Below are positions 59,890-64,000 of a stretch of DNA of 64,000 bases, piece by piece (within the stretch, counting starts at the first letter, position 1; the number at the start of each line of letters is the position of its first letter). The stretch is from Erwinia sp. JUb26 (GTDB taxonomy: Bacteria; Pseudomonadota; Gammaproteobacteria; Enterobacterales; Enterobacteriaceae). The stretch lies in NCBI RefSeq assembly GCF_003751505.1, contig NZ_RJVB01000001.1, positions 622,027 through 686,026 of the forward strand. Reading direction: 5' to 3'. The notes under the pieces were generated by a model, which was not told the DNA's origin, did not search any database, and saw only the letters and a program-made list of their open reading frames with translations. A program made the position numbers and the translations under genes.

Positions 59890-61308
59890 CTAGCCGGTCA
59901 CGATAGATTTAGGCTCCAGGAAGGATTCGAGCCCAAAAATTCCAAATTCGCGTCCGATACCCGACTGCTTAACGCCACCGAACGGCGCCAGCAGTTCAGG
60001 TGCGATACGGTTGATCAGCACGCTGCCCGCCTGAAGTTGGGGAGCAATACGCCATGCTTTTTCTGGAGTGGAGGTAAACAGATAGGCCTGAAGCCCGTAG
60101 GGTGAGTCGTTGGCAATGCGGATAGCGTCGTCTTGATCGCTATAGCCGATGACGGAAAGCACCGGGCCAAAAATCTCCTCACGGGCAATATCCATCTCGT
60201 TGTCCACATTTGCAAAGACCGTCGGCCTGACAAAGTAGCCTTTTTCCAGCCCTTCCGGGCGCCCCTCACCGCCGGCGATAATCACCGCCCCCTGCTCAAC
60301 GCCCCGGCGAATGTAGTGCTGAATGCGCTCGTACTGATTGCGGCTTGCCAGTGGTCCGATCTCCGTCGTTGGATCGTCAGGCAGACCGATTTTCAATGTG
60401 GAAACATGGCGTTGGATTCGAGGAATGACGTCATGTAAACGCGAATTCGGAACCAGAAGCCGCGTCCCTGCGACGCAGGCCTGTCCGTTATTGAGGAATG
60501 CCGCGCCGATCGCCAGCGGAATGGTGATGTCGAGGTCGGCATCCTCTAACAGAATCGAGGCGGATTTACCCGTCAGTCCAAGATTAATGCGTTTCAGCGT
60601 TTCCATTGCCGTGCGGGCGATGCTTTTTCCCGTTGCGGTGGAGCCGGTAAACGAGATTCTGGCAACGTGCGGATGCCGGCAGATCTCATCGCCAACGTCG
60701 TCTCCATTCCCCAGCAGAATGTTAAACACCCCGGCGGGCAGCCCGGCATCGTGCAGGGCTTCTGCCAGCACCCGGCTCTGGAGCGCGCTGAGTTCACTGG
60801 GCTTGATCACCGAGGCACAGCCCGCGGCCAGTGAAAAGGCCAGCTTGCTGCATACCGAACCCGTGACGCTGTTCCACGGCGCGATCAGTGCCGACACGCC
60901 AACCGGCTCCATGACCACCGTGGCTGCACCGATTTTCTGCGTGAAGCGGTAGCTCTGTAAGATATTCGCGGCATCGGAAAAACACTGCGCCGCATACTGA
61001 CTGACCCAGCGCGAGCGGGAAAGCGGACCGCCGTATTCCTCAATGGTGGCCTGCTCAAGGTCTGCCGCCCGACGTAAAACGGCCGATTTAAGCGCCATCA
61101 GCATCTCAACACGATCCTTCCGGGTTGCTTCCCGTAAACCGCTTTGTGCCTTTACGGCGGCATCAATAGCCCGTCGGGCATCATCACGATCCGCCAGACG
61201 CACACGGCCAATCACCTCCTCGTTTGCCGGATTAATACTGTCAATTTCCTTGCTGCCGCTGACCGTAACAAATTTACCGTCGATATAGGCTTTGTCGATA
61301 TACCACAT
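59890..61308 (-). CDS. Aldehyde dehydrogenase-family protein lacking the usual catalytic Glu
   Basis: ATG 61308 (AGGAG 8 bp upstream) gives 472 residues; the longer frame runs into the divergent LysR gene and is rejected. NAD-binding blocks (IAPWNSVTGSVCSKLAFSLA, SFTGSTATGKSIARTAM) and the catalytic Cys in NNGQACVAGTRLLV are normal. The motif that usually reads ELGGKS reads GLTGKS here, so the general-base Glu is replaced by Gly. Activity may be slower, rely on another base, or be thioester-forming only. It is controlled by the divergent LysR regulator at 61418. Confidence 0.87.
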   Translation of the reverse strand: MWYIDKAYIDGKFVTVSGSKEIDSINPANEEVIGRVRLADRDDARRAIDAAVKAQSGLREATRKDRVEMLMALKSAVLRRAADLEQATIEEYGGPLSRSRWVSQYAAQCFSDAANILQSYRFTQKIGAATVVMEPVGVSALIAPWNSVTGSVCSKLAFSLAAGCASVIKPSELSALQSRVLAEALHDAGLPAGVFNILLGNGDDVGDEICRHPHVARISFTGSTATGKSIARTAMETLKRINLGLTGKSASILLEDADLDITIPLAIGAAFLNNGQACVAGTRLLVPNSRLHDVIPRIQRHVSTLKIGLPDDPTTEIGPLASRNQYERIQHYIRRGVEQGAVIIAGGEGRPEGLEKGYFVRPTVFANVDNEMDIAREEIFGPVLSVIGYSDQDDAIRIANDSPYGLQAYLFTSTPEKAWRIAPQLQAGSVLINRIAPELLAPFGGVKQSGIGREFGIFGLESFLEPKSIVTG

Positions 61309-61417
61309 GTCATGGCTCCTGTTCTGTCTTATTGGGGAGTAAGAATGGAGTGTATCGGCGACGGATTGTTTTGATAATATCGTCAATCCAACATGAAGAA
61401 TCCCGGAAATCAAAACA

Positions 61418-62314
61418 ATGTCCAGAGATGTGACGGAACTGAACGTGGTACTGGCCGTGGCCAGACGGCGGGGATTTCGCGCCGCAGCACTGGAGCTGTC
61501 GATGTCAACCACGGCGGTGAGCAACGCCGTCGCCAGTCTGGAAGCACGGCTGGGCGTCAGGCTGTTTCACCGAACGACCCGCAGCGTGTCACTGACGGAA
61601 GCAGGAAAACAGTTTATTGAGCGTATTGGCCCCGCCGTGGCCGAGATCCAGCTGGCAATGGAGGAAGCCGGAGGCCAAAACGCCTCACCGTCGGGTTCCT
61701 TACGCATTAACTGTGCGTTGGGTGCGGCACTCATGATTTTTACTCCGATCCTGCATCGTTACTTACAACGCTATCCGGCAATGACGCTGGATATCGTCAC
61801 CGATGGCCGCATGGTGGATATCATCGGCGAGGGTTTTGACGCCGGGATAAGAGTTAGCCACAGCGTGCCGCAGGATATGATCCGGGTACCGATTTCCCGT
61901 GAGATCCCGCTGGCAGTGGTGGCCTCAGCGGCTTACTTCCAGCGCCACGCCCCACCGCAAACGCCGGAGGATCTGATGCATCATCACTGTATTCGCGGGC
62001 GTCTACCCGGCGGGCTGCCATCTGGCTGGCTGTTTGTCCGGCAGGGAGAAGAATTTACGCTGCATGTCCCCGGCCCGCTGATCCTCGATTCCCCTCAGCT
62101 GATGCTTTCCGCCGTGCGTCATCATATGGGTATCGCGCAGATCCCACGCTGGTATGTCGAAAACGAGCTGAGCAACGGCTCGCTGGTTAGCGTACTTGCT
62201 CCTTGGCTCCAACCGATGCCCGGTCTGTCGCTGTACTACGCCGGAAGGCGTCATATTCCGACCGCTCTGCGAACGCTGATTGAGCTTATCCGTGAGGTGA
62301 ACGAGGTGGATTGA
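61418..62314 (+). CDS. LysR-family regulator divergent from the aldehyde dehydrogenase gene
   Basis: The protein has 298 residues. The HTH at about residues 8-66 reads VLAVARRRGFRAAALELSMS, then LGVRLFHRTTRSVSLTEAGK; the effector domain contains DGRMVDIIGEGFDAGIRVSH, the pattern of the LysR subgroup that includes DsdC/PgrR-like proteins. About 110 bp separate its start from that of the aldehyde dehydrogenase gene, so it is the probable regulator of that gene and possibly of the metallo-hydrolase downstream. Confidence 0.9.
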   Translation: MSRDVTELNVVLAVARRRGFRAAALELSMSTTAVSNAVASLEARLGVRLFHRTTRSVSLTEAGKQFIERIGPAVAEIQLAMEEAGGQNASPSGSLRINCALGAALMIFTPILHRYLQRYPAMTLDIVTDGRMVDIIGEGFDAGIRVSHSVPQDMIRVPISREIPLAVVASAAYFQRHAPPQTPEDLMHHHCIRGRLPGGLPSGWLFVRQGEEFTLHVPGPLILDSPQLMLSAVRHHMGIAQIPRWYVENELSNGSLVSVLAPWLQPMPGLSLYYAGRRHIPTALRTLIELIREVNEVD

Positions 62315-62407
62315 GCGTTTAACGAGCCAGAGTGAGCAAAACGCGTTAGCCGCGCTTGGTATGCTCAACATCATGATTTGACTGAATGAAATCGACTAAC
62401 GGAGAAA

Positions 62408-63283
62408 ATGATGACTCAGCTTACCTGGCAGGCACCGGCCATTAACCGCAAAAAAATCGGCGGTATGCTGGTTACTATGCTCAGCGATGGGTATCTGGAC
62501 GTGTCGTTTGAACTGCTTTCGGGTATTGACGGCTCGCGGGCGGAAGCGCTGCTGGAACGGCGCGGTGCGTCAACCCTTCCGCGCATTAATATCAATGTCT
62601 ACGTTATTCAGACGCCGGATCGCACTATTCTGATCGACAGCGGTGCCGGTGGCGTTAACGGCTGGGGCGGTCGGCTGCCGGTGGCGCTGGCCGCCGCGGG
62701 TATCGATCCGCTGCAGATCGATACCGTTCTGCTAACTCACGCCCATCCTGACCATATCGGTGGCCTGGCCGGTCCGCTACAAACGCCGCTATTCCGCAAC
62801 GTGCAGCAGCTGTTTGTGCATGAGAAAGAGCTGGCGTTCTGGCGGGATGAAAACCGTTATGCCAGCGTGCCGAACGCCCAGCGTCCGTTTATCGACCTGG
62901 CCAGAAACGCCTTCAACGCCTATGACGATCGGCTGGTACCGTTCCGTCAGGAAGCGATTCTGCCTGGTATTCAGGCGGTTCCGCTGTTTGGCCACACGCC
63001 GGGTCACAGCGGTTATTTACTGGGAGATGAACGCGAATCACTGCTGATTTGGGGTGATATCGTGCATTTTCCTCATATTCAAATTGCCCAGCCGGAAGTC
63101 ACTATCGCCTTTGACAGCGATCCGGCGGCCGCATCAGCGGTGCGCCATCAGCTGCTCGACCGGGCAGCGAGCGATAATCTTGCGGTCAGCGGGATGCATT
63201 TTAATCTGCCCACCAGCGGTAAAGTCAAACGTGACGGTGCAACGTTTGCACTGGACTATGACCTCTGGTCCCCGGTGGTCTGA
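62408..63283 (+). CDS. Metallo-beta-lactamase-fold hydrolase
   Basis: This is a 291-residue protein (290 if the second ATG at 62411, better spaced from GGAG, is used). The dinuclear zinc motif is LLTHAHPDHIGGLAG (H-x-H-x-D-H), with His in FGHTPGHSGYLL, Asp in IWGDIVHFP and a final His in GMHFNLPTSG. No signal peptide is present. It belongs to the group that includes lactonases and other cytoplasmic hydrolases. It is not evidently an antibiotic-resistance enzyme. The AraC-type gene at 63372 follows on the same strand. Confidence 0.87.
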   Translation: MMTQLTWQAPAINRKKIGGMLVTMLSDGYLDVSFELLSGIDGSRAEALLERRGASTLPRININVYVIQTPDRTILIDSGAGGVNGWGGRLPVALAAAGIDPLQIDTVLLTHAHPDHIGGLAGPLQTPLFRNVQQLFVHEKELAFWRDENRYASVPNAQRPFIDLARNAFNAYDDRLVPFRQEAILPGIQAVPLFGHTPGHSGYLLGDERESLLIWGDIVHFPHIQIAQPEVTIAFDSDPAAASAVRHQLLDRAASDNLAVSGMHFNLPTSGKVKRDGATFALDYDLWSPVV

Positions 63284-63371
63284 GATTAAAACGCGACGAA
63301 AGCACAGGCCGCTTGAGCATACAGGCCCGAGCGGCATATAGTAAAAAGTCCACTCCCCATCCGACGGTCCT

Positions 63372-64000
63372 ATGCTGGTTTCTAAAACACATGACGTTGA
63401 GGTGCAGCATCTGCTCCAGCAGCTGCTTCAGCTTGCGCGTTCCCAATCTCCTTTACCCTGCGTTTGCCTGCGGGCGGTAAAGACCCACCAGGTTAAACGC
63501 TTCGAGGCCGAAGTTGCCACCTTCTCTTTCCCACTTCAGGGCACCTTCAGCTATCGGGAAAACGGTGACTGGGTAACGGTCAATCCTGGTGAAATGCTGG
63601 TGGTACCGAATGCCCGAAGCCTGGATATCGAATATGCGCCCTGTAAAGTCAGCGGTGAATTCGTCGCGCTGAGTCTGTCGCTGGCGGAGGAGCAGCTGGA
63701 AGCCGCGCGACTGCTGCTGGCCGTTCCCACCGCTAAGGAGATTGGTCAGGTGGCCGCCGTTTCCCTCAGTGAACTGCTTTCACCGCTGAACCGTTGGATA
63801 CAGGCGATGACGGCCGGTATACGTCCGCTTTCACTTCATGCCATGGTGGAAGTGGTGCTGAAACTGTATGCCCTGGGCTGTCACGGTTTAATGCGTCCGC
63901 GGGATCCTGGTCTGGCAATGAGGATCCGCCGCATGGTTTCAAAGAACCCTGCCCATTTATGGCACGCCGCTGAAATAGAACAGCAGCTTGGCTTCAGCGG
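63372..64000 (+). CDS. AraC-family regulator, N-terminal part (cut by window edge)
   Basis: The frame opens at ATG 63372 and stays open to the end of the window (209 codons). The first 150 residues look like a cupin-type sensing domain (FSFPLQGTFSYRENGDWVTV, then NPGEMLVVPNARSLDIEYAP). From about residue 185 the first AraC HTH begins (MRIRRMVSKNPAHLWHAAEI, then EQQLGFSG). The second HTH lies beyond the window. It may regulate the metallo-hydrolase upstream or a gene outside. Confidence 0.82.
   Translation, partial: MLVSKTHDVEVQHLLQQLLQLARSQSPLPCVCLRAVKTHQVKRFEAEVATFSFPLQGTFSYRENGDWVTVNPGEMLVVPNARSLDIEYAPCKVSGEFVALSLSLAEEQLEAARLLLAVPTAKEIGQVAAVSLSELLSPLNRWIQAMTAGIRPLSLHAMVEVVLKLYALGCHGLMRPRDPGLAMRIRRMVSKNPAHLWHAAEIEQQLGFS

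Noticed and set aside
61309..61524. Upstream extension of the aldehyde dehydrogenase frame
   Set aside because: It would overlap the divergent LysR gene and add a tail absent from the family; AGGAG supports the start at 61308.
62411..63283. Beta-lactam resistance gene
   Set aside because: The HxHxDH zinc motif alone is shared by many hydrolases; there is no signal peptide and the sequence does not look like a metallo-beta-lactamase proper.
1..64000. CRISPR arrays, tRNA or rRNA genes, intact prophage
   Set aside because: No spaced direct repeats, cloverleaf-like clusters, rRNA segments or phage structural genes were recognised by reading; a covariance-model scan would be decisive.

Overview
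The window reads as a chromosome segment of an enterobacterium, most likely a plant-associated Erwinia/Pantoea-type Enterobacterales. This rests on the MetC-, DigH(YddW)-, YqgA-, YoaK- and YdcZ-like proteins and on generally enterobacterial gene style. Most genes from about 31 to 64 kb are GC-rich housekeeping or metabolic genes. The stretch from about 2.6 to 30.3 kb is visibly more AT-rich, holds only catabolic genes, and ends on the right in transposase debris, so it looks like an acquired catabolic island. No rRNA, tRNA, CRISPR or intact insertion sequence was seen.

Layout. 0-2.6 kb: the end of an MFS transporter, a YdcZ pair and a LysR regulator. 2.7-15 kb: an aromatic-acid cluster with a VOC-type extradiol dioxygenase, a secreted beta-propeller lactonase, an OmpC-type porin, a dehydrogenase, galD, galC and galB, a LysR regulator with two DNA-binding domains, a VanA/VanB-like Rieske oxygenase pair and an aromatic-acid:H+ symporter. 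15.2-27.4 kb: a glycoside cluster with a DUF554 membrane protein, a Gfo/Idh/MocA oxidoreductase, glucokinase, a GMC flavoenzyme, a ROK repressor, an MFS importer, the small and large subunits of a C-glycoside-deglycosidase-like enzyme, a second lactonase and an OprB porin. 27.6-30.3 kb: a secreted amidase and ISNCY/Tn3 remnants.

30.4-43.3 kb: a glyoxalase-fold protein, a Fic protein, an MFS/TetR pair, a DUF1275 protein, a hypothetical membrane pair, a MetC-like lyase with an amino-acid permease and LysR regulator, a Tat-exported FAD oxidoreductase and a secreted esterase. 43.5-48 kb: digH, then a peroxiredoxin/DsbD-like/ECF sigma/NrsF anti-sigma operon. 48-54 kb: a DHDPS-family lyase and a sugar ABC transporter with a Gfo/Idh dehydrogenase. 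54.8-64 kb: a cupin, an epoxide-hydrolase-like protein, a two-component system, a DipZ-like redox protein, an aldehyde dehydrogenase with LysR, a metallo-beta-lactamase-fold hydrolase and the start of an AraC regulator.

How the island may work (inference). The GMC flavoenzyme would oxidise the sugar at C3, the alpha/beta pair would cleave the aryl glycoside, the Gfo/Idh enzyme would reduce the released 3-keto-sugar, and glucokinase would trap the glucose. The aglycone would be demethylated by the Rieske pair, ring-opened by the VOC dioxygenase and taken to pyruvate and oxaloacetate by GalD, GalB and GalC. A repeated operator-like inverted repeat (ATTCA-N5-TGAAT) lies before several promoters of both halves, suggesting one regulon, perhaps under the ROK repressor. 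A C-glucosylated, O-methylated gallate lactone such as bergenin would fit every step, including the two lactonases, but the substrate is a hypothesis.
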